Below, in pieces: positions 51,010 through 63,982 of a stretch of 64,000 nt of DNA. Both the position numbers and the translations under genes were made by a program. This DNA comes from Strongylocentrotus purpuratus. Taxonomy: Eukaryota > Echinodermata > Echinoidea > Camarodonta > Strongylocentrotidae. Numbering within the stretch: the first letter of the stretch is position 1; each line of letters begins with the position of its first letter. The notes under the pieces were generated by a model that was not told the DNA's origin, ran no database searches, and saw only the letters and a list, made by a program, of their open reading frames with translations. The DNA lies in NCBI RefSeq assembly GCF_000002235.5, contig NW_022145606.1:16880254-16944253 (forward strand). The letters run 5' to 3'.

Positions 51010-52090
51010 ATCTTGATTGATTGATTGATTTTTATTCGACAAGCTTCCAACATACAACAATATACAATAATAACAGATCAAAAAATAAATCAGCTTGAAC
51101 AGGATAACCCACGAAAGCTCGAGAGCTTATTTCCAGTGGGGTCCCTTACAGACATGTATAAAATTAATAACTTAAAATAGTAATATTTACAGACAGATAA
51201 GAAAATTAAAAGAACTACTTATTAAAGATAATAATAATAATAACAACATTAAACTGATGATAAAAATGATATTAAGTACAAGAAAGAAAAAAAGAAGGAG
51301 AAGAAGAAAAAGAGGAGAAGGAAGAAGAGGAAAATAACGATGAATTTGTAGAATTTCTATAACGTACGAAAACATAAGTATATACAACATGAAAAAGTAT
51401 GAACCGACAGAAGAATAAAAATTTCAATCATATAGCATGTCATTCACTTCTCTTCTCTGACTGTCAAGTATTAGGTATTCCTTTAATTTCTTCTTAAAAC
51501 GATCATAGTTTCCTATTTCTTTTACACCACTGGGAAGGGAATTCCAATGTTTTATGGCATTGTAATAAAACGAATTTCCAATACTACCTACTCTTTTTGG
51601 TAAGTTAAAGTTGAATCGGCTATTTCTTGTATTATAATCATGTACGTCAGTAACAAAATCGAAGTTGGATCGAATATAATGATTCGACCTGGTATGATAT
51701 ATTTCATGATACGGGTTGTTTTGATCTTTGGTCGACTTCAAGAAAACCAGCTTTAGAAAGTTCGCTGTAGCCAACATGAGTTCTTGGACCAGAACAGTTG
51801 ATAAATCTCACCATTTTGTTCTGTATAATCTTCAACTTCTTTTGATCTAACTTGTTTTATGTTACTATACCACGCAGGGTTAGCATAGTCAAATAAACAT
51901 TGAATAAGAGCAAAACAGAGTGTACGTCTTGCTTTTAAATCCATACAACTTTGATATCTGTACAAAAATTTCAGACGAGAATTTGCTTTTTTTACAACTG
52001 ATTCTACTAAAGATGAAAATGAAATTGCGCTAGCCAACTCAATGCCTAAATACTTCACAGGCTCTTTTTCTCTTGATTGCTTGATTATTG
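51010..52090 (-). mobile_element. LINE fragment: C-terminal part of a non-LTR reverse transcriptase, frameshifted
   Basis: Two overlapping frames (about 52090-51753 and 51777-51424) give VKYLGIELA, ARRTLCFALIQCLFDYANPA, then NTRNSRFNFNLPKRVGSIGN and NAIKHWNSLPSGVKEI. This is the usual ending of CR1/jockey-type polymerases. The frames do not join, so the copy is dead and truncated at its 5' end. The minus-strand 3' end carries a four-base tail repeat (AATCAATCAATC) near 51013-51030. Confidence 0.85.
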
Positions 52091-53256
52091 TGTGTCACTT
52101 TGAATTCAAATGACTTTTTAGAACTTCTTCTCACTCGGTAGCTACGCTCCCTCGCATAATACCCTTCAAACGGTAAATACCGAGAAAATTGAAGTGTGAA
52201 AAAGTATTGCTTGTTTTTATACTATAGTTTTGCTAAGGAATATAATTTTTACAACAAAACTTCAAAAACCTGTGAGGGGATAACGTCGGTCACCTTCACC
52301 CCTCTCTTTCACTATGCTCCCTCGCACTTGCGTACTGATGTGGGGGGGGGGGGGGGGGGGCTTTGGGGGCAGTTTCCCCCAAATGAAATTAAAAAGTGGT
52401 TTATTTCTAATTCGATACCAGTGATTTACTGGTTGCTCATCTGACCGTAATTAAATGCCTAAAATGCCTAAGCTTCCAGCGGCTCTGCCCCCTTGACCCC
52501 AACAAGGGCCCCAGGGCAGCCCCTGGATGCTCATCTGATCGTAATTTAATGCCTTAAACCCCTGAGCTTCTAGGGGCTCCACCCACTGCACACCACTCCA
52601 ATAAGTGACTTACATGCCAGTGTCACAAATAAGGTATCAAAATTTGCTCATATGACCGTAATTAAATGCCTAAAACTCGTGAGCTTCATTAGGATCCGCC
52701 CCTTGACACTCCCGGGGCTTTGACCCTGGACCCCACGCCAATTTACGCCCCATTTTGCTTTGCTTTGCTCTACCTGATCGTAAATACTTTAGCCCCCCAC
52801 CCCCCCCCCCCCCCCACTTTGAAAAACGTTCCCAGGGCTGCGTAACATGTGGTGGTGATTTTTTTTCTGCCCCCCCCCACACCAAACTTTTTTGCTCATT
52901 ACGTCAGTGCTCCCGTCCATCGCATTTCGCCCCCCCCCCGGTCATGAAAAGAAATCGCCGCCCCTGATCAGTTGTATTAAAGTTTTGTTTGTAATTTGTT
53001 TTTCTACGTGTAACGTTTCAAATTTCTTTATTTATTCTGTGTACCAAAGCAGTGTTTTTCCTAGGTTCCATGGTAAGGGGCTTGATTAGCAATAATGCTA
53101 TATATCCAGAGGTAGACATAAACAGCTCAAGAGGAAATGGTACAAATATAATAAAGGTAACGAGGATATGTCGGTATATCAATAATTAATTGTTCAACAA
53201 GTTTTTAACCCCCCTAAATCAATAGATAGGCCTAAATAGAATTCTCTGTTAAATAT

Positions 53257-53592
53257 GCCAAACATAGACTTGGCTAAATTTGTCTTGGTTCCTGTTAGGT
53301 CATGTAATACATCGTATAATTGGCGTTAATAAATATCTGAAATTATTAAATATTTTGAAATCAGACCGTATGTTCATTTTGTTATAACTCCGAGGAATCT
53401 ATAGAACATTTATTTTGGGATTGCCCAATCATTAGATTTCCCCCCCCTTTTTTTTTCTTTTCCATTTGTATACTGATGTCCAACATTCTAGAGGATAAAG
53501 TTACTTTGAATGAAATTAATTTGGAAGGTCCATTTAATTGTTATATTTTATATGCCAAATACTTAACTTTATTAAAGATATACACATAATGC
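53257..53592 (+). mobile_element. LINE reverse transcriptase fragment
   Basis: One frame reads CYNSEESIEHLFWDCPIIRF, the Cys-His motif that follows the polymerase domain in many non-LTR elements. A second reads NLEGPFNCYILYAKYLTLLK before a stop. It is short and broken. Confidence 0.6.
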
Positions 53593-55299
53593 TATCCTGT
53601 TATGTTATTGTATACAAATAATTATACATATTGTTAAGTGTTTATTATTGGATAACAAATGTCAATTTTAGATTTAAAAAATATACTGTCGAGGAACATA
53701 AAAAGGTGACTGTTAGCAAAATTAAGGTTAGCGGATGGGTAAAATAACGTTTGACGAAGGAAGACATAACGGCAGCGGCGAAGCTAGGTGAAGGCTTTTA
53801 CATACAAGGTGCCCCTACAAAAAGATAAGGGGGGGGGGGTGAGCATAATTTATTTTTTTGGTTTTTGCCCCCGGAAATGTGAAAATCGCGCAGATCGTTA
53901 TTTTTGCTCAGTGGGAGTGGGGGGGGGGGGGAGGGGAGGGGGGGGAGGGGAGGAGGGGGAGGAGGGAGGGAGGGGGATAATGTGAGCACCAACCAATTTT
54001 TTTTAATTTTTTTTTTTACATAAAATGATTTTATTTTTGTGTAATTATATTTTTTTAAAGCCCCCCCCCCCCATGGATCCGCGCCTGATATCGATAACAA
54101 TGATAATGATGAATAATGATCATAATAATGATAATAATAATTATGATCACTGTTATTATAATACATGTAATAGTAACGATAATAATGATACTAATAATTA
54201 TAATTCTAATAAAAATGTTCATATATTATCCGTATAACCAAAGGAGTAAATTAATTTGTTCCCACAAAATAACCCAATTTCTCATTTCTCAGAAACTTAA
54301 AAGGGTTATCGCCACTGCATGCCCTGTTACCCCTAATATACCGCCCTTGGACATGACGGTGGATTATTAAGTCGATCGCAGATAAAGTTCTGCCCTTCAT
54401 ATTGGTTCCTACCAGTCCGCAGTACATGGCAGAGGTGCAGAAAGTTTCTTTGTGCCTCAACGGGATCGAGAGGCAATCGTGACTATTCTATTAATATGTA
54501 AGGGGCAGTAAAAATATGTTTTTGAAAGAAGAAGAAAATACTTATATGCTTATTAAAATATAACGTAATAGTTGCATGTATAAAAACTTGTAATAATAAA
54601 ATATAGGCAGCTGTTATGCTTTTTTAAATGAAAAAATATGAGATTCTAGGTAATTAAAACATTTACTTTCCAATCCCCCCTATTTACTAATGGACGCGTC
54701 CCCCAGCCTTGCCTGGGAAAACTGTATGCAAATTAAGTATTTGCCTTTTGCTCCACATGGCCCCCCTGAGCAAGCCAAGGTCAACATTGGAATGAACTTT
54801 TGCTACGATGTTGAAACAAAATACGTTTCTCCCAGCTCAATGTTGTTTTGGGATCGAAACATATCGTAATGTAAAGCTTTTAATGATCGCAACTCTAGAA
54901 CGAGTCAGCGTTGTTTTGTTAACAAATTTAAGCCGAGATACACAACAGTGTGTGGCATGGGAAAAACCGGAGGTCTGTCGAAATGCATTGTTCGGGCCCA
55001 ATGGCAAGGCAGTGAACAAAGGACTCGTCGCCCTTGTCTGACCCCGTTATCTAATCCAGGGGGAGGGTAGTTTCGATGGGAACAGCCATTCCCACGGCTC
55101 ATAATCAACTATGCAAAGTTCCCACGGTGTGCTTTTCAGGAGCGAAACAAGCGGTTGCCGATTTGTCAATCGTATATGAAGTACAAATATTGGATATCAT
55201 TTTTTATATTCTAGATGAATTTAATGATTTGAATTCATTAAAATAATACTGAGTGACGAAATAAATATTGTTAATGATTTAATTTGTCAATATTTTAAA

Positions 55300-57300
55300 A
55301 ATCTGCATGATTTAATGTCATATAAATTTGATGCGCAAATTGATCGTGGGAATTTTTGCCGAGTGGGTGAGAAAATTCGCCCAAACGGCGAACTTGGATG
55401 TCTGAAACTTGGAAGAAGAAAACCCAAGAGGCGGAGAAACTTTCCGTCAGAAGGGGATTTAATGTGGTAAATATATAATTATAAGTGCTTACAGTTGTTA
55501 AAGTGTAGAATGTATATTGCAGATGAGGTGAAGTGAGTTCGGGATGTTTATCGTGGAATATTTAGTGAGGTATTTACGAGAAAGTTGAACTTCTTAATGG
55601 TGGTGATTCTTCAATGATGTACCAGAGCATTTACTGGTAGTACGGCGTTGGTAGTAGTAGCAGTGCACAGGCGCAGGCACTGCACTGAGCTAAGCCGAGC
55701 TGAAGTGGGTCTGCGATCATACGAGTACGAGTTAGCCGGTCTGCCGCGTCGCTCCTGCCCATTTCGCCCCTGTATTTGGATGATTTGCCAGGACATGATC
55801 GTATACCTATGACTACATGTAGATCTATGTCAGCATTTGTTGAATAACGATTTATAAACTAGAGTCTAGAGTAGTAGTAGAGTTTTATAGTTAATTTTGT
55901 TTTATTGAGTGGCCCAGAGAATGAGAGATAGACTACGCACAATTTTGTTCTGGCACCTGCAGTTAACTGGCATGTGTTTTTCCTTATACTGAATAATTGG
56001 CATCATTTTACTGAAAATTGACAAGTGCTTTGTCCACACACCATTTCTGCACTTCATCATCATCATGGCTCCTCGTAAACGGGGAAAATTTGTGTCCTTA
56101 ACGCGGCCGTTTTTCTTCTGCATGTAGAACTTTAGCTTACATTTAGTGCATGTGCATAACGTTCATCCGATCTCAGCGAAGTGCAGCCTTATTTTCCTAA
56201 ATTGGCCCAGACCAGGACCCTTCTCATTGGCTATCGCTGGCTGACTGCCGGCTGCTGCCATTCGCTCAATGTTATAAGACATTGGTGCGAGGAGAAAGCC
56301 ATATGGAAAACTTTTAGCCCTAAACGCGCATAAAAGAATACAGCACTAAACAACCGCTTTAATTTAACGAAGAGAGCGCGCTCAAGTGCACTCTTGCGTG
56401 AAAGTACACTGATCGGACTAGTTCAATGCGACAAAGCAGGGGTGCGAGCGCTTGCTCTCGTTGACTACTTACTAACACTAACAAACTAGAATTAGAAATG
56501 AAACTCACCTATAGTTAAATAAATGCAAAATTACGGTAGACTACACCAGCAGAGGCTTGCCATTACACCGTAGACGAAATCGAACTCATTCCCTTTGCCA
56601 ATGATTATACTGACTTCCCTCTAGTTGGAGTGCAATGACCCATTCGGGTGCGCATGTATAGACATGATGCGCGTAATGCGGTCTCCGAGATTTTGAGCGC
56701 AACGCACACACTCTGTACGCACTGCGTTAAATACACACACTGACCTCTACAGCGATTGCACGGAAGCTATAACTGTGCATTGTTTGTACGGTACGGGCGC
56801 ACTCGTTGTGAGTAGCTATAGCGCTACACTATCCCAGTCACCTTGGTTTACTATGAAAAGCTACCTTTTATTTGTTGGAAAATTGCCACCGTTTCCCCTC
56901 CACAAATGAAAACAATCGTTATACCAACGTAAAGGTGGGATGTCAAGGTTTCTGAATCCGTCCGAAGATTTTTTATACCTCACTCGTGTAAGATTTGCCG
57001 ACTGGTTGACTGAGCGAAACCCGACAAAAAAGGGGAAAAACAGTGCAATCTCCATAGGCAGGCTGAAAAAGTCAAAACTTTTAGGGGAAAAGTGCAACCG
57101 TTTCCCCTGAAAGAATAATCCCAAATTTAGTATCATTTTTAAGACGACATTTCAAATTATAAGAAACCGTCCGAAGATTTTTTTTTTAAAATTCCATTTT
57201 CCCGTAATACCAGCAATTATATCAAAACATGGCTTTTTTGGTGTACGTTCCCCGTGCTTAACAGGATAAGCGACGAGGCGCAGAGCAGATGCGCGTAAGT
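55300..57300 (+). promoter_or_regulatory. repeat-poor, CpG-containing stretch; candidate promoter of the plus-strand gene
   Basis: Unlike its surroundings, this stretch has no recognised inverted-repeat element or SINE and contains many CG dinucleotides (for example around 55330-55480, 55670-55760 and 56300-56460). A possible non-coding first exon ends near 55467 at GTG|GTAAAT. No TATA box or defined site could be assigned. Placement by composition only. Confidence 0.3.
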
Positions 57301-58040
57301 TTTCCATATGTGCGATTTCCTGTTTGATCCGATACCAAAATAAATGATATTTTAATCAAACCCTCTATTTGTTACGATTTTGTTCAGCATCCTTATAAGG
57401 TTAAGTATTTCATTTAAGTTTAAGTCTGATGTAACTTTTTTTAAGTTTGAAAAATTCTCATCAAAATTGTAAGTAAAAACTGGTACCAACTGATTGTATG
57501 ATATCTTACCTTGCAAATTATCAAATGACCTTATTTTTGATGGATCACATTTTTTCAGCTGTAAATACCTGTGCGTGAAGTTATGTAAGGTCTTGTTGTT
57601 TTTATCACTTTTTTAGTTCCAGCGCGCACGGCTCCCAACACTGAAATTTTAGATCGCAATATCTCTGTAATCCTTTGACAATAAATTTTCTTGTTGAACC
57701 AGCTTGTAGTATAGGACTGTGCAGTTTATTTGTTAATAATCAAAACGAATAAATTTGTGTAGAATATGAGAAATCAAAGATCAAATATCACATTCTCTCA
57801 TATTTTCAAATCTCTGCAAACTTTGGTCACCCCTTCATACATGTGCATGTGTATCTGTTATACTGTAACAAGGTGATTTTGATGGTCCCAGCTCTCTATA
57901 TTCGTTTATTTATGTTTTTTTACCCTGATATAACAAGATTCCTGATACATGTACACTGTATAATAATGAATAAATCCCAGGTTGGCCTCAAGGACCTCAC
58001 AAGTTTCTACTGTACCTGTATATATTTTCTAATTTACAGA

Positions 58041-58480
58041 TTAAAGGTAAAACATAGTTTTGGTATGGGGTCATGAATTTGGTTCAAATGAACATATTGG
58101 AAGCATATATGCAATTTTACAATATTCAATGATCGTTGTCCCGGTTAAAATCGTGTCTAAAGTGATGAAATTGTAAATAATAAACTCTTTATGTTGTATA
58201 CATGTAGCTCCCTCTCAAGAGTAGACTGATATTGCTTTAGCTTTAAAACAATTTTTCTTGACTACAATCGACCGATTTGTTATTCCCGTTTGGAAATTAT
58301 TATATCACAACTGCATATTGTGAAATTTTGATTATTCAATTTCTCGAAAGCAGAAGTGTTTTAGGAGCTACATTTTTTAGTGATTATAATACATCCACAG
58401 GGGCATCCACATATCAAAATTTTAAAGAATTACTATCCTTCCCATTTTCAAAATTTCCCAAAACTTTGCATTACCTTTAA
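58041..58480. mobile_element. inverted-repeat element family A
   Basis: TTAAAGGTAAAACATAG at the start and TTTGCATTACCTTTAA at the end; internally deleted relative to other copies. Ends about 100 bases before the leader exon of the plus-strand gene. Confidence 0.85.
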
Positions 58481-58581
58481 TCAGCCAAATGAGCCAATAT
58501 ATGCATTTGTTAGATTCTCATTATAAAAGAAATGCTCATTTTTATTTATTATTTTTATTTCTTGTTTTTGGTCTATTTCAG

Positions 58582-59349
58582 GTTTTCTGCTTCCAAGATG
58601 GGCCCATAGAATGAGACAAGAAACATGTAGGGAACCAGAGCATTATAAGTGAAGAAGATTGGCTAACCAAAGTCTGCTGCATGCTAAAAGTATACTCCTC
58701 GTCTGCCATCGTCCAAGCTCTCCTCATAAAAGGCTCTGATTTAAAGCTATTCCAAAGTGAAGAAATTTTTGTAATTCCTTCGTTTAACCCAGTTTATAGA
58801 ATATAGGGAAAGCTGGATCCAATAAGTAATGTGCTGGATCCGTATTGTTCCTGTGTAAAATGGTAACATCAATTTGATCACGTGGGGCTGCATGTGAGGT
58901 GTTAGTACAGTGTGTACACTGTATAATATAGACTAGATGCTGAATATGCAACTCTTCTTTCATCTTTTGTAAATCCAAACGATGTGCCACTGTATCCCAG
59001 ATGCTTCCAGTTTGTAATTTATTCAGAAATATTCCAAGCAATTGATGCAGCTCTATTTTTATAAAGCAAACATTATGTATTAGCTCTGTGTGCCAAGAAA
59101 AGTCTACGCAAAACTCTACATGTGGGACCGGATGACAGTTAAAATGAATGCTGGCTTTGATAAAACGTTAGGAAGCCGGTACTAAGAAAGTAAGAATCCA
59201 TCGAAACTGCAACAAAAGGACATGTTCATGTATCAAAGAGAATAAAGCCGGTTTGACATTGCAGCAGGACTTTGAAAACCGTTACTTAAACGACAATCAG
59301 ACTGCAACCTTTTAGCAATTCAATTTATGCAACTCACTAACTCTGCGTC
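58582..59349 (+). other. probable 5' untranslated leader of the plus-strand gene
   Basis: A good acceptor (TCTATTTCAG after a T-rich tract) at 58580-58581 opens a stretch without recognised repeats that leads to the 59350 ATG. It contains several upstream ATGs, each closed quickly by a stop, for example ATGGGCCCATAG near 58597 and ATGTAG near 58624. The exon boundary is inferred, not proven. Confidence 0.45.
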
Positions 59350-59539
59350 ATGAATCAGCATGCAACGTACGAGGCCATCAACCTATCACAACGTGCCATG
59401 GGCGTCGCCGGGGGTGGGGACCTGACTGACGACCTGCATATGATGTCACGCGGTCACCATCCAATCATGATGGGCGGAGCTTCAGTTATGTCGTATGGTA
59501 CTGTTATCCAAATGGCACCAGAGCAAACCAAATATCACA
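59350..59539 (+). CDS. first coding exon of an unrecognised gene (63 codons plus one base)
   Basis: The exon starts MNQHATYEAINLSQRAMGVA, continues GGGDLTDDLHMMSRGHHPIM, and ends SYGTVIQMAPEQTKYH. An in-frame TAA at 59338-59340, three codons upstream, fixes this ATG as the start unless an upstream exon reads in. The donor A|GTAAGT is near consensus and leaves phase 1. The Met-, His- and Gly-rich N-terminus looks disordered, with no signal peptide and no membrane segment. It could be the start of a nuclear or regulatory protein, but that is a guess and no function is assigned. It runs head to head with vinculin. Confidence 0.7.
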
Positions 59540-59605
59540 GTAAGTTTCTGAATGTTGCGTCTTTCTATTTATTATGCTGCATGCTCTAGCATTGATTGCA
59601 TCGAG

Positions 59606-59966
59606 AGGTGTTGTGGACGAGTGGATATGTCACCGGACTGTGGATCACAAGGTCCGCGGTTCAAGTCCTGCCGCTGCACTAATGTCCTTTGGCAAGACAT
59701 TGATCTACATTTGCCACTCTCCACCCAGGTGTTAAATGGGTACCCGGTAGGATCCGAAAGCTAATGTGCTTAGATTAGCAAGTGTGCGCTTGTAAAAATG
59801 ACGCCTGGCTGGAATGCTCCCCAGGAAGTGGAGAACGTGCATGCATTGTGTGCGGGTAAGCCTGAATCCGATGACCGGGGTAATATATATATATATCTGT
59901 AAAGCGCTTTGATAGGGCCTTCGGTCCTGAAAAGCGCTATATAAGAACTAGCTATTATTATTATTA
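59606..59966 (+). mobile_element. tRNA-derived SINE type 2
   Basis: GAGGTGTTGTGGACGAGTGG head and B box GGTTCAAGTCC, then TTTGGCAAGACATTGATCTA, and the tail GCGCTATATAAGAACTAGCT with (ATT)n. Placed in the first coding intron of the plus-strand gene. Confidence 0.85.
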
Positions 59967-60287
59967 TTGCTGTGTGTCATCAAATTCCTAACTTTAAGAA
60001 ACCTTCGACATGAACCCTTTCACTAAAACTCAATTTTATCCCTAACCATAACTTAATAACTTTGGTGAACAGGAAAAGTATGGATCAAATCTGGCTATAT
60101 AAATCCAAACTATTGATTATTATTATTATCTTTGAAGATAACATTTTTCCAACATTACCTGTACTTTTTGAATACATGTACATGTACATCTACTGTATCT
60201 GATCATATTTTTTTTTTTTTTTTTTTTTTTGGTGGTGTTATGACAAGAAGAAGAAATCAATAGAAGAAGTGCTGAGTATTTGTAAAC

Positions 60288-60342
60288 TTATTCAATAAAT
60301 GAATAATAAGGCTTGTTGCCTTATTATTCATTTATTGAATAA
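60288..60342. repeat. perfect hairpin, 25-base arms
   Basis: Left arm 60288-60312 (starts TTATTCAATAAATG), loop TTGTT, right arm 60318-60342 exactly complementary. Confidence 0.95.
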
Positions 60343-60504
60343 TTAGATAATTTACCTGAATGGCCAAACTTTGCATGATCAATGAACTACTATTACATGT
60401 AGATCAATATTGTTGACTCGATGTACATATAAGCACATGTACAGGCATTTCATTCTCAGCTTCATAATTATTCATATGTTAAATGTATAAATGTGTCACA
60501 CGGA

Positions 60505-60505
<1 letters not shown>

Positions 60506-60536
<31 letters not shown>
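60506..60536. repeat. homopolymer run of about 31 G
   Basis: Followed by C- and A-runs to 60700. It may be an assembly-prone site. Confidence 0.9.
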
Positions 60537-60537
<1 letters not shown>

Positions 60538-61439
60538 CCTTACCAAACAAAAGATAGGATGGCAACTTAAATTTTACCTATTTCAAACAAAAAAACTACC
60601 CCCCCCAAAAAAAAAATAAAAGAAAAAAAAATGTTTTTCTTCGCCCTACCCCCCCCCCCAAAAAAAAGTGCTCTTACCCCACCGCCCCCCCCCCCACACT
60701 TCTTTTTAAAAGTGGCCAGCCTACAACCGTATGCAATACCTTGGTTTTATGTAAGTTCTAATAATAGGGCGACTGGTGTAGTAACGTATTCATGTGTACA
60801 TGTACATGTAGGTCAAATGAAACAGTGTAACCAGGCCGCCCCCCCCCCCCCACCTCCTAATAACCATGGGAATGTAAGTACCGTGGGAAACAAATAAAAA
60901 GCTGTGATCCTAAACCTCTGTACAGTATGTCTGGTTTTGAAAGTCAAAAGGGAGAGGAAAAGAAAAAATGTTTGGAGGCATAGTCAGGACTGCATATATC
61001 GTAACTGTAACTCTGCAGATCTGTATTAACTGGTAAAATGCAGGTCTTTGTTAAATAGTTTGTGCTTGAAGGAGGAATTATCCCTTCCTGGAAATCGGAT
61101 GAGGTACAAACTGTTAAACATGTATGTACAGTGTACAGTATGTACTGTTCAGTAGTTCAGTAGAAACAACTTATTGAAAGAACTTGATATCTTTTGACAG
61201 TACAAAAGTAAAATTGTAACTCTCTTGGAAGTCAAAATTGCTATCGACATGTGGAGTCTCTGATTGGTATTAAAAAATGCATTCATATTCAAAGCTATCC
61301 CATTTGTTAACTACAAACAAAATCAAGGAACTCATTAGGCCCTTTTTCAACTTTTGTGATGAAGCAGACTTTTTTCTTCTCAGGAAGACTTAAACAAAAA
61401 TATGTTATTAAAATGATTTTAGAATATAAATTGTTATTA

Positions 61440-61545
61440 TTACTGCCTTACCAAAGGGCACTAGCACATCGACTTGGTTTCGAACCCAGTCACCGGATTA
61501 CGAGACCATTGCTCTACCAACTGAGCTATCGCGTCATTGGATATT
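61440..61545 (-). mobile_element. SINE type 3 head, tRNA-like
   Basis: Reverse complement reads GCGATAGCTCAGTTGGTAGA, then GGTTCGAAACC and GTGCTAGTGCCCTTTGGTAA. The text beyond the tRNA-like part matches the SINE at 16608, so it is not a free tRNA gene. Confidence 0.65.
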
Positions 61546-62619
61546 TTCTATCAAAGTCCTCATCTCCATGTACAAGTACACTTTGCCATACCTCTTAATT
61601 AAAAAGAAGAAAAAAAAATCATATTATACATGGTAAGCACAGAATACAATGGTCTGCAGGATAGTCTTGAGAAACAGCCCTCGTATTTTTTCTTTAATAA
61701 TAAATTATCAAAAAAATGTAAATTCTGTAGGTTTGAGACCATGATTTTTACGTCCAATGCCATTAAATGGTGAGAGCAAACAGTGGCATGAATGGCCTGC
61801 CATATTCATATCTTAGTCCTTGTGAAACACCCCCAGTTGTTACATTTGATAATTGGATTACTATGATGTTTCACCGTCTTTCATTCAAGGGTGATTCTGA
61901 TGTACAATGTACATGGAACAATGGCATCGCCCTCATCAAAGTGTCTGAAAAAATAGACTAGGCATTGGATGATGTTCATTAGTCCATTGTGCTGCTGTCA
62001 CAGGCCTCAATTTTCCCATCATTGGTATAGTGTATAGGGACTGCTTGCCCATCATTGGTATAGTGTGTAGGGACCTGCTTGCTCACAGACAAGGGATACC
62101 CGACTCATAATTATCGATTCAAAATAGACAACTGCACAGGCATCATTTTCAGGAAGTAGATTCATATGACGATTGAATTGGACTCGCATTTATTTCATTC
62201 TCGATGAAAAATTACATTGATACAAAAGATACAAAATTATTCATGAACAAATTTAGAAATGAAATGGGGGAACTATAGATTAACAACAATTATCAGCTTG
62301 TTTGGCATACATTTGGAGTATTTTTGTTAGTATGTAATTTCTGATAGTATATTATTCTGGAAAGTCACTGCAATTCAAATGATAATTGACAATGGAAAAT
62401 GGGGTAATGTGTGGAGCATGTGCTGCACCTTCTGCTCTGCTGTTTTCTTTGCCAACATTTGTACTGTACAGTTCATCCCACCTCTCTTCATTTGAACACT
62501 ATATTAAAGACACGGAGCAATATTGGATCCAGAATGTGGTCCAATATATCATTTTGAATTAAATAATAATAATAATAATAGTGTAAACTTATAGAGCACA
62601 CATATGTAATATTGGGGTG

Positions 62620-62790
62620 TGCTCGATATTCATAAGGACCGCTATTTATAAAATATTGCTCCCGCGTTATGGATAGCGGTCCTTATGAATAGGTAAATTG
62701 TCTATGATTTGCTTGCTATTTATAAGGGCCGCTAGGATTGCTATTCATTTAGTTATGCGTTATGGATAGCGGTCCTTATGGATAGTGAGC
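62620..62790. repeat. repeated motif GGATAGCGGTCCTTATG with inverse
   Basis: ATAAGGACCGCTATTTATAA, GTTATGGATAGCGGTCCTTA twice, and TATAAGGGCCGCTAG form overlapping direct and inverted repeats. Confidence 0.75.
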
Positions 62791-62845
62791 TTGACCCGTA
62801 ATATTAAAGGGGCAGGAACAAAACAAAATGCATTTTTGGTTAGAG

Positions 62846-63260
62846 TTAAAGGTAAAGACCAGTTTTGGAAACACCCCCCTCTCAAAAAATTAAATGGAAG
62901 CTCTTATTACCAATCATGTGAAAGAATATGTTTTGACTAATACGTGATCATAAAAGTTTTGCAGAGAAACCGCCTGCTAATTGATATATTTGATAAATTA
63001 TTATATCTATTTGGACCTGAAAGATATATCGCACGTGTCGTGCACGTGTGTAGGTAGTCCCATATACATCTCTCTGTGTACAGTGCTTGTAACTTTATCA
63101 AGACTGGGTCAAATTTCTTATCATTTTGATGATTCCAGAACCTTGCAGAAGTTGCAGTACACACCAATACTTATGCTAGATGATCAACCTTTTCTGATCG
63201 ATTCCACAACATTTCTTTACAATGCAATCGCATGACCATTTAACGGGTCTGTATCTTTAA
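62846..63260. mobile_element. inverted-repeat element family F
   Basis: TTAAAGGTAAAGACCAGTTT at the left, GGGTCTGTATCTTTAA at the right. Confidence 0.85.
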
Positions 63261-63982
63261 AATAGAAACTGCTGTGAACTTGAGAGAGCAACAGTGAAAA
63301 AAATACACGGGGGCTCAGGGCGAATTTGCCCCCGAATTGCCCAAAAGAGCCCCCGAAAATCAGAAAAGAGCCCCCGTAAATGTGCATCGAGTTCAATGCA
63401 AAACAAATTTTAGAGTGTTATTTTTATGCAGGCAAGCTTGAAAAAACAGCCCCCGAAAAATAAATATTAATTTTTTCCCTGGAGAGCAATGTTCTTACTG
63501 TCATATTACACACATGGGAATATGAGAATTACATATTCTTATTCTTGCATGTACTGTACAGTACATGTATGTTTTCAGGTTGTTCGTCCGAGGTCAATTT
63601 CTGAGATTCTAGATATTAGCCTTGTTATCGTGATATCTCAAGAACCACTTGAGATATGAGGCTCAAACTTGGTGATAGTATGGGCCATCATTGTAACACA
63701 ATCTAATTAGATGTTCGGTAAGTAGGTCAAAGGTCATAGAGGTCAATTACATTTTTGGGCTATTACATTGTAGGTCAAGATCATAGTCAGTACCTAGACA
63801 TTTTGTTTTCATTGTTACATACATGTACATGTACATGTATTGTATACAGATCATATCCATTTCCTATACTGAATTTAGGGCGGAGGCATATTATTTTAAT
63901 CTTCTTTCTTTCTTATGATGATTACCTGAACTGCTAAAGATTCATTTGTGCTTAATTGATTTGATTATTTTGTCTGATTCAG

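Larger units (their letters stand above)
48963..55300. other. intergenic region between vinculin exon 1 and the plus-strand gene
   Basis: Holds the vinculin 5' leader and promoter side (just above 48963), two LINE fragments and many G/C runs. No clear TATA box or CArG box was found near the vinculin start. No other gene recognised. Confidence 0.5.
59967..63982 (+). other. first coding intron of the plus-strand gene (rest)
   Basis: Between the SINE at 59606 and the possible acceptor at 63981 I see only repeats and AT-rich sequence; no convincing exon. Confidence 0.5.

Noticed and set aside
56065..56127. Plus-strand small frame MAPRKRGKFVSLTRPFFFCM
   Set aside because: The start context looks fair and it is basic, but 20 codons with no splice donor and no homologue cannot be supported as a gene.
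61440..61545. tRNA-like sequence with GCTCAGTTGGTAGAG and GGTTCGAAACC
   Set aside because: Text beyond the tRNA-like part matches another SINE copy at 16608, and the stems are imperfect, so a SINE head is the better reading.
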